Shown: positions 1 to 11,759, numbered from the stretch's first letter. The stretch is 64,000 nt of DNA from Odontocerum albicorne (GCA_949825065.1 OX463847.1:40644831-40708830); one strand, 5' to 3'. Numbers and translations are program-made. Notes: generated from the sequence alone by a model not told the origin.

Positions 1-534
1 ATAAAAAAATTAATACAATGATCAAACACTTAATCGGTGTAACATTCAACGCTATATTATATATTTTTATTACATTAAAAAAAATTAAAAGACGATAAAT
101 GTTACAAATTTGTCCATTTTTTTTACTTATTACAATATAATTTAATACTATGCCAAAATATGTATTAAGAAACATAAAAAAGTAATTGATAAAATATATT
201 AAAGATCAGACTTTGAAAATATGTTGGAAAGCTCTGCCCTTAAGGGTGGCAACATTCATTGCTAACCCCCGTCTCTTAAAACAGTTAAAAAAAAACTCTT
301 TTTCATAAAACAAAATGCCTCTTCTTTACAATTATTACTTTTATATCTCAAATGAATTTACGCCCTTCAGTCCCAAAGGGATTCCTTCAATGGAGTACCC
401 ATAAAGGTCGCATTTGAACCTTTTTTTACTTCATCAAATTAAAAAAATTAAACGAGTTCTGGTACTTTTTTTTCTGATTAAGTATATAAATGTCAATATT
501 GTTTACATGTGTAATTTTTTGTTTATTTTTTTAA
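1..534. other. AT-rich stretch, no gene seen
   Basis: Nothing with coding character. The segment near 230-420 has slightly higher GC and may be an old retroelement piece, but I could not place it in a family. Confidence 0.5.
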
Positions 535-615
535 TGTGTACATACATTATTTATTTATTTTTTATTTATTTTACACGTGACAAGAAATATACATCTATTA
601 ATATACAAATATACG
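535..615 (-). mobile_element. R1-family retroelement 3' tail fragment
   Basis: Read on the minus strand this is TTTCTTGTCACGTGT followed by a TAAA-rich tail. The same end is found complete at 8335-8690 and 22625-23090. Only the terminal part survives here. Confidence 0.5.
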
Positions 616-656
616 TTCCGGGGCTGTGTATTCAATACACATCAATACACATGTAA

Positions 657-1166
657 AAATGAGCGATTTAAAATCGGAAAAATAAGAATATTCATAGCCA
701 ATCGCTTAAATTAATTAAATTTGAAGTCAAAAATGATAATAATTGAAATTTAATTGCTGAAAACATAAAACGACCACCTCGAACGAAAGCTCGCGATCTA
801 TGAAGAGAAAGAATCGAGCAAACTGAGATTCTATTTCTTGCGTTCACATATACCGAAGTAGAGTGAGAGTGAGACGTGAATAGCGTCGCTTCCTCACCGA
901 TAGCGGTGTTTTAGAATTAATATACCTACGTCACACACTGGCACACGTTTGATTGTATTAGTGAATTTATTCCCGATTTTCACAAAATATCTCTGATATG
1001 GCCGATAAGTGCTAATTATTATTAATATTATTTTTTTTCATTCAATGCGTAAATGTATTACGGAGGAATACCTAAAATCTGAACCCAGTATTTATTATAT
1101 TTATAGAGATATTAACGTTTTTAGAAACAATGTGTACTAGTTACACATAACAGGACAGGAAGGGTT
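657..1166 (-). mobile_element. TTAA-type MITE, partial copy
   Basis: The reverse complement matches the element at 56120-56746 along most of its length: the segment containing gatttaaaatcgg, the AATACCTAG-like block, the TATTTATAGAGATATT block and the end next to TTAA at about 1167. The outer end near 657 seems truncated. The TTAA flank and CCYTYCCT-type end suggest a piggyBac-like non-autonomous element. Confidence 0.5.
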
Positions 1167-1182
1167 AATAAAGTTATGTGAT

Positions 1183-1205
1183 CCCCCCCCCTCCCCCCCC
1201 CCCCC
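1183..1205. repeat. poly-C tract
   Basis: A run of 22 C interrupted by one T, striking in so AT-rich a region. It lies just outside the TTAA-flanked element end at about 1166. Confidence 0.9.
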
Positions 1206-2394
1206 GTTTGGACTCCCTACGTAGATGTGTTATACTGATCGTTGAATCTACTGAGGTACCAATTAAAAAAATATTCGATAAAATACTATTTGTTTGAAAG
1301 TTCCAATAATAAAAATTAGTTTAGGTTCGATATTTGTTGCATAATTGTATTAACTAGGAAGGACAACGACAGATGTCACCCGAAGGTCTCCGTCTGCCAG
1401 GCAGACTGGCGAGAAACTGAGAGGAAATTTGATTATTATCAGAAAATATCGAATATTTTCCCTCAACTCTTCGTGTTTCTATGGCGATAAATTGGTTCCC
1501 TGATTAAATAACGGAGAAGAATAATAAATAATGAGGTCTGAAACTATTATATTACTAATCACGTTCATATCTTTTTGTACAACATTGACTATTTCAAAAT
1601 GTTTTCATGGTAAAAACTAACCGAAGTAAATTGAGTATTCTTTTCAGAATGCTTTTCGAATCGTCCTCAATAGACACCTTTAGAATGATTCAGAAATTGA
1701 AGAATACTTGTCCATCCTTCACTATTTTTCTAATTTTTGCTTTTCTCTGTATATTGTCTTCTAGTTTATCTCTCTGTTATGTTAAAATTAGAATTCTGGA
1801 GCTATATATTTATATGTGAGTTCCCCTAAACGAGAACTCCTACCAAGAGGAGGACGATTCCAGCCGCGAGTACGTCAGATATTTTTCAGCCCACACCAAA
1901 TATGTTAAACTGTTGATACTCGTATAATTATAAATACAGTAAATATGTACAAAATTTCAAAAATGTAGCACACACGTTATGAAAGCATGCCAGACTATTT
2001 GACAGTTTGTTACTCAGAGCTATTTTCTTGTCTATTGTCTCAATCAGCGGCGGCTGGTCCCGAGGTACGCTGGTGCGCTGAGCACCAGACCAGCTGCCGC
2101 TGGTCTCAATATGTATATGTAACTTCAGGATATATATTTACATAGCGTATTACGATCAATAAACCTTTTATTTATTTATTTGGCAGGAACAAAAGTATCT
2201 TCCTTGGTGGTAGCTTTACTGTCGTGCGGCTTAACTCTTCAGACACGGAAAAGCAATAACCAACCAACGTCAAGTGCATTCTACGGAGGACTTGTACAGT
2301 ATGAACATGTTACCGGTTTAATAATAACATCGCTTCAATTTAATAATACTTGATGGAGATTTCAACATGCATTTTGAGTGTTGCACAGGGGCGT
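1206..2394. other. AT-rich stretch, no gene seen
   Basis: Short open frames only, such as one of 70 codons at 1607-1819 with no coding bias. The only structure noted is the GC-rich block at 2045-2102. Confidence 0.5.
2045..2102. repeat. GC-rich interrupted palindrome
   Basis: The outer arms CAGCGGCGGCTGGT and ACCAGCTGCCGCTG are near-complementary around a GC-rich centre with GGTGCGCTGAGC. A related block with the same centre is at 60757-60803, so this is a dispersed motif. Confidence 0.6.
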
Positions 2395-2545
2395 AATTTT
2401 ATCTGCTATAGACAGGTGAATCTCGACAGGTGAAATAGGTGATTGGACTGGCATAAGGGGCGTTGGAGATCTTTTTCAGGCTGCCGGAGGACAAAGATGT
2501 CTACTCTCAAGTGATATTCAACGTTTGGGGGACCTGACATGACTC
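2395..2545 (+). mobile_element. LINE reverse-transcriptase 3' fragment
   Basis: One frame reads GDWTGIRGVGDLFQAAG and then GGPDMT-like sequence in a neighbouring frame. It matches the end of the LINE fragment at 16745-17415 (RDWTGIRSVEDFFQAAG). It is short and frame-broken. Confidence 0.65.
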
Positions 2546-2599
2546 CAAGTGTCGCAAAAGCGTTAAAATTATAAGATTTTTAATCCCTAGGTGACTTTT

Positions 2600-2775
2600 G
2601 AAATATTTATTTATTTAACGGAGGGCTTATTGCCAGGTGGCAATCTCTTCCAACCAACCAGACAAAAGTAAATGAAGCAAGTTACGTGGTCGCATAAATC
2701 ATTCAAATGACTATCCATCCCCACGAAATCCATAAACATATACGCGAGAACATGCCCACGAACCCCACAAATACT
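2600..2775 (-). mobile_element. LINE 3' UTR/tail, CR1/Jockey-like family
   Basis: On the minus strand it runs GGGGTTCGTGGGCATG, then GGTTGGAAGAGATTGCC, then a GGCAATAAGCCC hairpin segment and a TAAATAAATAA tail. It matches the 3' end of the better-preserved LINE at 49875-50480. Confidence 0.75.
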
Positions 2776-3479
2776 CTGTATTTGTATTCTAAACCACATA
2801 TTTAAGACATCTGGAAACTATTTTATTTATATTATTCTTTCAAACCAACCAAAAGGCTTTTTAATAAACCCTCAGAGATTCCAGACTGGAACCTTTTTAA
2901 ATAAAATATGATACCAACGATAATCGAATCCGCCACCCCTTTTGACTGGATAACAGGCGTCTTATCAACTAAGTCTCGCATGTCGGTTTTACTAAGCCTC
3001 TTATTTTTAATGAGATCATTATATAAGGGCAGATATGGAAATACAAACCTAGATATTTGGATTCCATTATATGTTCAATATATTGGTCATCAATCATGAG
3101 TTAGCCTCTCACTGGATTGTTTTGAATATTAAGGTATTTCGTTTTTTTCTTCAGATATGGCCAAAGGATCATTTATTTAAAAAATAAAACAATAATTTAA
3201 TAAATTAAAATGTCCAGAAACACCACTGCGCGTTTTAAAATACAGGATTCTTGGTACTTCTTTCTAGAATAACCAGAAATGTGAGATCTTCCCATGACCA
3301 TGAATGTGAAACTCCTTAAAAAGCTCAGAAATCTGAAATTACGAGTTCTCCTACATGAATTAGAGTTAAATAATACTTGCCCTCACTATCCTTGTAAGGA
3401 AAAAAGAACAAGTTACGCTTAACCAGTTTCATCAAAAACCTGGTTACTATCAATAAATACTAATACATAATTCGTGAAA

Positions 3480-3800
3480 AAACAACAGGTAATTTAATTT
3501 AGACACACAATTTTAATGGATCGGGGTTTGTTGCCTTTCATTTGTCGTGTCCCTAGTAAACTAGGCTTTTGCCTGTATTTCACTGAGGACATATAGCATG
3601 AAAAAATAAATCGATACTTCTTTCCGATTTTTTATTATTGTACATAAAACCCCGTTACACATTCTCACCAGCCTGACAAACAGTGACACTCAATTACACA
3701 TGTATACATCACGCGAAATCAAACTCCTCACACTTCATCACTCCAGATAGACCTAAAACATTCACCCCACAATGTACCGCACATAATCATTAAAATAAAA
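3480..3800 (-). mobile_element. R1-family retroelement fragment
   Basis: It contains the R1 landmarks GGGTTTGTTGCCTTTCATT, AGTAAACTAGGCTTTTGCCTG and AATAAATCGATACTTC. Homologous copies are at 8335, 22625 and (opposite strand) 53280. No protein is recognisable. Confidence 0.7.
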
Positions 3801-4148
3801 AAACGAAAATATAAATGTAAATCAATAAAAAACGCCACATTTAAGAGCTCACACAAACATTTTCCACGAGTTATTCCTCTTGCTAGCACAATTACTCAAA
3901 TGGTTATTGGGTGGTTGCAGATTACTATTTTATGATAAACAACGCTTTAACATAGCTCCTACTCTACATATTTAAGGAAATCATGTTATCTCCTTATATT
4001 TTTTTAGTTTAAAAAATGACATTCGACAAAAATGGAAATGGAAGGAATGAAACGCTTTTTCAATATTTTTTTTAAATTTATTTTTTTATTTAAGAAAATA
4101 ATACATAATACAAACATTTTCCAAAGACTATACCTAACATATATAAAT
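3801..4148. other. AT-rich stretch, nothing seen
   Basis: Very AT-rich with no coding bias and no repeat that I could assign. Confidence 0.5.
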
Positions 4149-4347
4149 ATTGTAATTTATTTTTATCAAACACTGTTTATTCCACTTTTTCGTGACGGTA
4201 TAACCCTACCGGTTTCAAGGCTTTCACCTCATCTTCAGGGGAGCGCAAACAAGACCCCTGAAGATGAGGTGAAAGCCTTGAAACCGGTAGGGTTATACCG
4301 TCACAAAAAAGTGGAATAAACAGTGTTTGATAAAAATAAATTACAAT
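4149..4347. mobile_element. short foldback element (near-perfect inverted repeat)
   Basis: Two arms of about 93 bp (4149-4241 and 4255-4347) are almost perfectly complementary around a 13-nt spacer. The ends (ATTGTAATTT outward) and the CCTACCGGTTTCAAGG block recur in the larger foldback at 61414-61970, so both belong to one dispersed non-autonomous family. Each arm carries the hammerhead-like core listed separately. Confidence 0.8.
4258..4302 (+). other. hammerhead-ribozyme-like core in foldback arm
   Basis: The order is CTGAAGA (4258-4264, fitting CUGANGA), a GAGG/CCTT stem, GAAAC (4280-4284), a CGGTA/TACCG stem and GTC (4300-4302). That is the order of core elements in a hammerhead. Stem I is weak and one base is bulged in each of stems II and III, so activity is doubtful. 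The same core lies antisense in the left arm. Confidence 0.3.
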
Positions 4348-4564
4348 GTCTTTAAACCTCCACAACGTTAATGCCTTAACTATAAACAACATATATAAAC
4401 ATTTATGATATACGAGTATCTATGGAACCAATCCTATTTAAATAGTTTAACTGTGAACTACTTTAATTTTAATTTCTCACATGTAATTGTTATTTTTAAT
4501 AACGTTATTATTTAATTCCTTATATCTTCATACTAATTTAAAATTATTCTTGCAATTAATTATT

Positions 4565-4935
4565 TTAATCCTTATTATTTAACACGTACGAGTATCCACT
4601 CGTTCCGGTTACTTGCGTTTTATTACATTCATTCGGACCTTGGTCCTCCCTGCTAATACTATCTATAGGTGGACAAGGCAACATATGAGGCTTAGGAAGA
4701 TAAGTCGGACTTACTTTCGTAAAACCCCAGAGCAGGGATTATGGTTTTTGTAGAACTTCACGATTCAAGAAGGATGTGGTGTTCGAAGGTGTTTTCATGA
4801 TGTTCGACGTGAATTCGGTTGTCTGGGATGAGTGTTGAAAGGGATCCCGAATACCTTGTTCTTCACTCGTTGAAATTTCAGGTGATTCGTGTTGCCCACA
4901 CTACCCCAAACGGGTTCAGCATAGGACAAGATGGG
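4565..4935 (-). mobile_element. Jockey-like LINE RT C-terminal fragment
   Basis: The minus strand encodes RPILSYAEPVWGSVGNTNH, the conserved stretch after the palm domain of Jockey/R1-type reverse transcriptases (consensus like RPILTYACPVW). It is then frame-broken. Confidence 0.75.
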
Positions 4936-5299
4936 ACGAATAATTTTTCAATGATCATTTGCTTCAATTATTTGCTATTTCTTTGAGACCTAAAAGCAAA
5001 ACAAATTATTTTTAATTAGTGTTTTATACTACAGAATTCCATTTTAAATTAATATTGAATACACAAGTTATGTTCCACATTAAAATAAACGTTTTCCATA
5101 ACAATACAAACACATAAAATCATGTCCTGAAAATGGCAAAGCACTGCATAAATAAATACTACAATTTAAATAGACACAGAATCCAGTTAGCACGTTTGGA
5201 ATTAGGCATAAAATTAGCAAGAATTAATTAGTTTGATAGAAATCAAATAAACAAAAACATCGTTTTGAATCAGAAAATGTTCATCATTAATCATTTTTA

Positions 5300-6591
5300 T
5301 TGGGTCCTTACATGTGAAATTGGCGTTTTGTTTGGGAGGAACATAAAGTTGATTTTTTTTTAATATAATATTATATATTTATTTAATCAAAGTATGTACC
5401 ATTGCTATCTATGCACTTTTGCCATCTCATAGGTAGTTCATCGATCCCTTTACTAAAAAAACCATTCGGACGGGAATCAATAAAATCTTTGAAGTCGGTT
5501 TGGACTGCCCCATCGGAGTTGATTTTTTTCCCTTGCAAGAAGTTATCCAAATTTCGAAAAAAATAGTAATCTGTTGGGGCAAGGTCCGGAGAGTACGGAG
5601 GATGTCTTAGACATTCCAATTGAAGCTATTCTAATTTGGTAGCCGTCTGTTGTGCAGTGTGTGGTCTAGCGTTATCATGAAGCAGCAGTGGCCTAGAGCG
5701 ATTAACCAGCCTCGGTTGTTTAGCAGCTAGCTTTTCCATCATGGTTTGCAGTTGCTGACAACAGACATCTGCCGTAATCGTCTGGCCAGATTTAAGAAAG
5801 CTGTAGTGAACGACACCAGCACTAGTCCACCAAACGCTCACAAGTAACTTTTTTGGAGTCAATTTTCGCTTGGGGCATGGTTTGGCTGGTTCGGCAGGGT
5901 TCAGCCATTGCGATGAGCGCTTCCGATTATCATACAGGATCCACTTTTCATCACAGGTAATGATTCGATTCAAAATCCCTTCATTATTGTGCCGGTTGAG
6001 TAATGCAACGCAGCAGTCAACGCGCGTTTGTTGATTTGCTTCACTCAATTCGTGAGGTACCCACCTGTCAAGCTTTTTCACCTTCCCAATTTGCTTCAAG
6101 TGGATTAAAACAGTTTTATCACTAACACCGCAGCCTGCAGCTAACTCGGACGTGGTTTGCGATGGATCCGCTTCCACAATAGCCTTCAATTCTTCATTAT
6201 CAACTTTGGTCTCCGGCCGTTCACGGGGCTTGTTCTGCAGGTCGAAATTTCCAGAACGAAAACGTTGGAACCAAAAACGCACTGTGTTTTCTTTTGCGGC
6301 ACCGTCGCCATACACATCATTAATTCTTCGAGCCGTTTCTGCAGCACTGGTGCCACGGTGGAACTCGTACTCGTAAATAACGCGATATTTCAAGTTTTCC
6401 ATTTTGTAAACTGAGTGACGCAAAGAAAAAAAACAATTGAGGAAAAAACAAATGAATTATAATTTTCGAAACAAAAATACTTGAGTAAATAGCTGTATAA
6501 ATTTGAATTTGTAATTCCTAACCAAAGAGAAGATATTTGAGATCAAAGTTGCCAGTACGGCAAAACGCCGGTTTCGTATGTGGGGACCTAA
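5300..6591 (-). mobile_element. mariner transposon, nearly full-length (1292 bp)
   Basis: The terminal inverted repeats are TTGGGTCCTTACATGTGAAA at 5300 and, on the other strand from 6591, TTAGGTCCCCACATACGAAA; both continue into GGCGTTTTG. TA dinucleotides flank the element at 5298-5299 and 6592-6593, the usual mariner target-site duplication. Length and layout match a complete Tc1/mariner element. Its transposase is resembling the cecropia subfamily (the group of human Hsmar1/SETMAR) and is broken by a single stop codon. Confidence 0.93.
5383..6423 (-). pseudogene. mariner transposase with one in-frame stop
   Basis: The reading frame runs 346 codons from 6423 to 5383 in a single frame, interrupted only by a TAG at codon 266 (5626-5628). 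An N-terminal helix-turn-helix region is followed by the mariner signature WVPHEL (residues 121-126). The catalytic triad is present: D158 in TCDEKW, D250 in HDNARPH and D285 in PDLAPTDYYFF, with 34 residues between the last two, the DD34D spacing. An internal ATG (codon 8, MENLKYR) is the more usual mariner start. Known function is cut-and-paste transposition at TA. The stop falls between the second and third catalytic aspartates, so the product would be inactive. One substitution in an otherwise open frame suggests a fairly young insertion. Confidence 0.92.
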
Positions 6592-6730
6592 TATTTATTG
6601 AGAACATGGCAAAGTTTTGAAATATATCATAAACAATTTTATCAAATTATGAATGTGTAAAAATTTATTGATATTTTTTTTATTGTTTCAAGACTGAAAA
6701 AAAAGTGAAGCAAATAAAGACTCGGTTATA

Positions 6731-6780
6731 ACAAACCACATCTTTTCGGTTTCGGTAGAAACCTAAAAGATGTGGTTTGT
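6731..6780. repeat. perfect hairpin beside the mariner
   Basis: ACAAACCACATCTTTT (6731-6746) and its exact complement (6765-6780) enclose a second small stem GGTTT/AAACC. It lies about 140 bp beyond the mariner end and has no known relation to it. Confidence 0.8.
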
Positions 6781-7229
6781 AACAACAATTACATGAAGTA
6801 AGTTCAAAATAGGCAAAGCAGGTTTGATACTAATCATGACTTACTGAATTAAGTCTAGAACAGATGCAACAAAAAATAAAAATTTCCCTCTAAACAAGGA
6901 AATTAAAAACCCTCAGCGCCATTGCAGGCAACACACTTAGATATTTGTGTATCTTAACCCTACAATGCATGACATCATGGATTTTGATTAAATTTAAACT
7001 CAGCATAGGAAAAGTGATGTATACAACGGGAAAAATAATGATAAGTTTTTAAATGAAAATATTGTGTAAATAAATAAAACATACTTGAATTGTTATTTGC
7101 AAACAGTCAACAAGAGAGATAGTTGTACCATATGATTTTAGTGTATTTTATTCCTAAAAGATGGTCTTGCATTTATCATATTTTTTAATTATCATGACTT
7201 AAATTTGCATCCAATGGGTTTCAAATTTG

Positions 7230-7395
7230 CATCCAGTAGGGTTAACAACCACAGAATACACTGGTTAGGCCATGTGGAATTGATCGATAGTTAAAGAGTT
7301 CCCTACATGCCAATGCATGGAATACCCGCTTATAGTGGTCCCCCAAAAAGACATCCAAAAAGATGGAAAAATAGCTGAACACTCCTAACGATAGG
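7230..7395 (+). mobile_element. LINE RT tail fragment
   Basis: It encodes NHRIHWLGHVELIDS, a stop, then RVPYMPMHGIPAYSGPPKR, the pattern of the C-terminal end of endonuclease-RT LINEs (RWLGHVERM...GRPKRRW). The fragment at 11400-11530 is the same family on the other strand. Confidence 0.75.
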
Positions 7396-7491
7396 AAACC
7401 AAGGTTCTAATATAAAAGAAAGAAGTATATGAAGAATGTTTCTTGTTTTGTATTATTTAAAAAAATTTAAACTAGTTTGGTTTTAAAACAG

Positions 7492-7681
7492 TGTTTTGTA
7501 AATAACACTTTTAGTTCAAATGAATATATTTTTCAAAAAATATTTAATGATCATTTTATACCAAACTAGGATAGTTGCGCAAAAGTCTAGTTGTGAATAA
7601 CACGTTTAGTTTAGTATATTTTTCAAAAAATCTTTGATGATCATTTTATACCAAACTAGGATAGTTAGGCAAAGGTCTAGA
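7492..7681. repeat. two-copy direct repeat, about 95 bp
   Basis: Two adjacent copies share AATAACACNTTTAGTT, ATATTTTTCAAAAAAT and the long identical block GATCATTTTATACCAAACTA; the second copy is slightly shorter. No transposon end is visible. Confidence 0.8.
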
Positions 7682-8334
7682 ATTGTAGACTTACGTCCAC
7701 AGAAATGAACAATGTGTGGAAATGCGAAATTGAAATGTTACTTTGTGAATGAATACGTTCCTTTAGAGCACAAGTACAGTTGATCCAAAATATTTATGAT
7801 TGTACAGTTGATGTATTATAAATTATAGTATATTACAATTAAGTGGTATATACTACAGCCTTATGAGAAGAAAGACGTTTGAAGGCTTATCGGAAAAAAT
7901 ACGAGGACCATGTTTTAGAAATCATCATAAATCGAACCCAAATTTTTAATGGAAGACAAGCGTTTATAGTTACATCATGTGTGAAAGTATTTATTTAGAC
8001 TTTTTATTGTCAAGTATACAAATAGTGGGTTTATAGCCACACTGTATTTTTTTCTAAACAATCAGACAAGAGTTACACATATTCGGAGACAAAATAACAA
8101 GATAATAGTTATGGAGAAGCTTCACCAGAAGTTTTATTTGTAATCATATTATATCAATCTTGATGGACGCCGTTACGAATATAGGTGACATCCGCTTTCA
8201 TCCCTTAACAGGGATGACCCCTCACGCGATTATTCGAGCCTACCTTGATGTCAACTTGGCAACATCTTGATCATCTTCCTCCGTGGGAAGAAATACATTC
8301 AATTTGTTTCCATGTAAATAAATAAATAAATACA
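7682..8334. other. AT-rich stretch, no gene seen
   Basis: No coding bias. The segment at 8160-8300 has higher GC but no recognisable protein in any frame. Confidence 0.5.
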
Positions 8335-8690
8335 TAATAGGTTTATTGATTTATTTATTTATTTATTTATTTATTTATTTTTTACACATGACAAGAAATA
8401 TACACAATTTGAGAAAAAACAACAGGTAATTTGATTTGGACATATAATTTTAATGGATCTGGGTTTGTTGCCTTTCATTTGTCGTATCCCCAGTAAACTA
8501 GGCTTTTGCCTGTATCTCACTGAGGATATTTAGCATGAAAAAATAAATCGATACTTCTTTCCGATCTTTGATAACACAAAAAGCCCCGTTGCACGCTCTC
8601 ATCAACCTGACAAACAGTGACACTCAACTACAACTGGAAACACCCTGCGAAACTCAACTCCTCACACATTATTGATAGCAGCATAGTATG
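8335..8690 (-). mobile_element. R1-family retroelement 3' end with TAAA tail
   Basis: On the minus strand it runs through the R1 landmarks and ends TTTCTTGTCATGTGTAAAAA followed by (TAAA)n, at 8347-8381 on the plus strand. The A-rich simple tail suggests a LINE or LINE-dependent element. It is among the best-preserved copies. Confidence 0.75.
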
Positions 8691-8765
8691 TACAGATTAT
8701 ATTTAAATAACACTTCTAAAACACATAAATTGCAGATAATACATTAAATACAGAAGCTATCAAAT

Positions 8766-9066
8766 GGTCTGGGCTCATCTAATAACATCCCCTCAGCCAA
8801 GATACACCCCACCAATATAGGGTGAACCCAGCCACGGGGACATCAGATGTTTTTCAGCCCACGCCCTTGAACACGTAGAACAAGAATATATAAAAAAAAT
8901 AAACATAGAAAATAAATAGATGACAAAAAAAAATACATTCAAGAGAGAAGACACTAAAAGGTCCGGGCTCATCCCACAAACATTCCCCCGGCTGAGATAC
9001 ACCCCACCAATGTAGGGCGAGCCCGACCGCAAGGGCATCAGGGGGCTTCCATCCCACACCCCCGCA
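8766..9066 (-). repeat. two diverged direct copies of a GC-rich segment
   Basis: Copies at about 8766-8880 and 8962-9066 share GATACACCCCACCAAT, TAGGGYGARCCC and CATCAGRKG, separated by an A-rich spacer. On the minus strand each gives a short frame with GSPYIGGVYL. Part of it (ATNTTTTTCAGCCCACRCC) recurs near 1880. Probably retroelement-derived; family not recognised. Confidence 0.6.
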
Positions 9067-9329
9067 TATCTAGATTAAATCACTAGCTTGCACAGGATGG
9101 ACTATAAGTGTGGACAATTGATCAATTTCAAGTTGCCTTGAATCCATATAAACTAACTTCAAAGGTGATTTATCTAGACTTAAGCATTTTCAATAACTTT
9201 TTAATGTTTTTGTCGAAGTGTTAATTTTTATAAAGGTATTTGTTAATCTTTGTTATTTTCTTTTAAGGTTTCAACTAAATATCTATTAGCTGTTTATTTG
9301 AATAAAATAAGTAAATAAAAATAAAAATT

Positions 9330-9545
9330 TACTTCATGGCGTATTAAGTAAGACGCCTACATTCTAATCCGGGGGTTGCGGGTTCGACTCCCGTTGCAGC
9401 CCAGATATTTCCAAAAGGGAGTCTAGTCTAGTTGTCACTTAAGGTTATATATTTATCATGTATATATTTCTGATTGGTTAGAAGAGAATGCCACATGGCA
9501 AGAAGCCTTCCCAGTTTGTGTACAACAAAAGTGTAATTCTATGCA
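9330..9545 (+). mobile_element. tRNA-derived SINE
   Basis: The head keeps a pol III B box (GGGTTCGACTCCCG, about 9380-9393) and a decayed A-box side. The body runs to GATTGGTTAGAAGAGAATGCCACATGGCAAGAAGCC and an ACAAAAGTGTAAT tail. That 3' end resembles the LINE tail at 50395-50475. Confidence 0.75.
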
Positions 9546-9649
9546 AAAATATGAGTATATGTTAACACGTAGATAAATGTATAATTGTATTTTAACCAAC
9601 ATATCTGAGGGACTCTTAAAAATATTCTGGTTGGCTAGAAAATACTTCT

Positions 9650-9955
9650 TTTTCTTCCTCTTGGTTTAGGTCAAACGACCTGTTTGTGACGGTGGGATGT
9701 CCTGGGATGACGACGTCCAGCTGTCCTTCAACCTTTTCGGCAGCCTTCCTGGTAATCTCCTGCTGTTAAGATTTTCAGTCTTAGCGATTCTTGCCAGTCT
9801 TATATCCTCCATGCGGTCCACTTGATTCCTCCAGAAGCGCCATCTGCTTCTTTCCTACCTCACTATGTTTTCAACACCACAGACAGACCTTATCGTCTCA
9901 TTTCTGATCCGATCTCTAAGAGTTCTGCCTGCGATGGAGCGTAGGGTTTTCATTA
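9650..9955 (-). mobile_element. LINE RT C-terminal fragment, well preserved
   Basis: The minus strand encodes MKTLRSIAGRTLRDRIRNET and then a nearly open frame with WRNQVDRMEDIRLARIAK and RRLPGRLPKRLKDSW. This is the characteristic C-terminal end of insect endonuclease/reverse-transcriptase LINEs. One stop interrupts it. Confidence 0.85.
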
Positions 9956-10015
9956 ATAAAAGCCCACCAGGTTGTATTATGTATAGTACAAGTGTAGTAC
10001 AATACAAAAATTACG
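9956..10015 (+). mobile_element. SINE 3' tail remnant
   Basis: AATAAAAGCCCACCAGGTTG and the following AGTACAATACAA match the 3' ends of the SINEs at 35275 and 40095. The head is missing. Confidence 0.55.
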
Positions 10016-11399
10016 CGTCTCTGTAAAAATAAGTAGAGAAATATATTATTTTATTTTAGCAAATACATTTACACGAAACCTTTTTAACAGAACAAGATTA
10101 TAATTTCGAAATTCATTTTATACGTAAATTTACTTCATCACCATTGATTTCAAGTTAGGTTACTTGAGATGTGATAACTTTGACCAGATGTAGACCTTGG
10201 ACGCGTTCAGCATTTTCAAAACGCGTTTAAAAGTATATTCTAAAGCAAGTTCATCGCAAGTTCACCCGTCCCGACCTACTTGACCAACCATTCAGAGCGC
10301 TAAGTGGCTATTTTCCATTTCATTTTTATATTAAATTGTAATTATAAATAAAGTTATTTTTAAATTTCTAAGTCAATGGTATTTGCTTTCTTTCTTTAAA
10401 ATTCTTATTGTTGGTACCGTGGCTCAATAGTTGACATGCATTCAGGTGTCTTGGATTCAGGTTCCGTTGGTTTTCATATTATATTATTGTAGTATTATAA
10501 GCATTTTTTGTTGTGCTAGAACTTTGAAGTTGACTTAAGTCAATACTTGTAATTTTCTAAAAAATAATAGATTTTACGAAATATTATTAAATAAATTAAT
10601 CGATCTATTTTCAAGATCAAAAAAGAATTTTTTTTAAATTTCAACCTTGGTTCAGCATAAAAAATATGTATATATTTTTCCCTAAATGCATTTAATTTAA
10701 CTTATATTCAACCTTAGTTATAATATACACAAAAAGTTGCTATTCGAAATCAGATCTTATCATTTATAAATTCATTAAAAAAATTAAACATATAAAAGAA
10801 TATGTACACCGTTCATATACTCAGCGATTGGCGAAATTCGGTAGAAAACTTTTTCCTTATATAGGGCGATATTTAGCATAAACTTGTCATCTCGTTACTG
10901 GAGATTGAGTTTTGTGGTAATAAAATTGAGTTCAAACGTAACTGTGATTTATTTAGTTATTTTAAAAGTGAAAAGTTCTCATTTTCTCGTAAAACCCTTA
11001 TTTTGAAACACTCGACAAAATAATTTTCTTTTCTCTAATGAAGAGATTTATTACGAATACTTGGAAATCGTATAACTGAAAATTTTTTGAAAGATTTTAA
11101 ATTTCATATTTTCATTAATTTATATCAGTAAATAAAATATGGTATATTCAATACGACAAGGCATTTCGAAAATATACAAACTTTATTTTAATAAATATTT
11201 ATATATGTGTAGGTGTATACAATGCGCATGTGTATTGAATTTCTTAATTTCGCCTTGAGCTTCTCTCAAAAGGTAAATAAAAGCACATTACCCCTGAGTT
11301 ACTCCACTACCAATTCAATATCACTTTCTTATTTCTCCGAAGTAAGACCTGTGATCTTTTATCATCAGATTGCCTTTCTTCAGATGTTTTCTCCCAGCT
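10016..11399. other. AT-rich stretch, no gene seen
   Basis: No coding bias. A weak tRNA-like patch (ACCGTGGCTCAATAGTTG and GATTCAGGTTCC, about 10425-10475) may be a decayed SINE head. Confidence 0.45.
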
Positions 11400-11530
11400 A
11401 TCTATTCATCCTTTAAGAGATCTTCCTGGGGACGACTATCTGCGGGTATTCCAAGCATTGCCATGTAGGGAACCCTTATGTTATCTATACTTTCCATTTA
11501 GCCTTGCTCACAAGTGTTTTCCGTAGTTTC
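11400..11530 (-). mobile_element. LINE RT tail fragment
   Basis: The minus strand reads RVPYMAMLGIPADSRPQEDL, the same family as 7230-7395. More decayed RT-like sequence may continue to about 11720. Confidence 0.65.
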
Positions 11531-11759
11531 TACCGCATATTATAATATCTTTTATTTCAAATATTTCTTGAATACATGAATTTCTAGCCCTGCTTGCAGA
11601 GTTTTCACATTATTAGTACTGAGCATAATTTTTATTATTCTGTAATCTGCTCTAGACTCTATTCCATAAATTATGATTGGCCTCACACATGATTGACCTT
11701 ACGGTCTATCTTCAAGTATTTATTATACCAGATCACATATTTTTATGTATCCTCGGACA

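Noticed and set aside
9380..9393. Possible tRNA gene at 9360-9400
   Set aside because: Only the B-box side is good and the stems do not close; the sequence continues into a SINE body.
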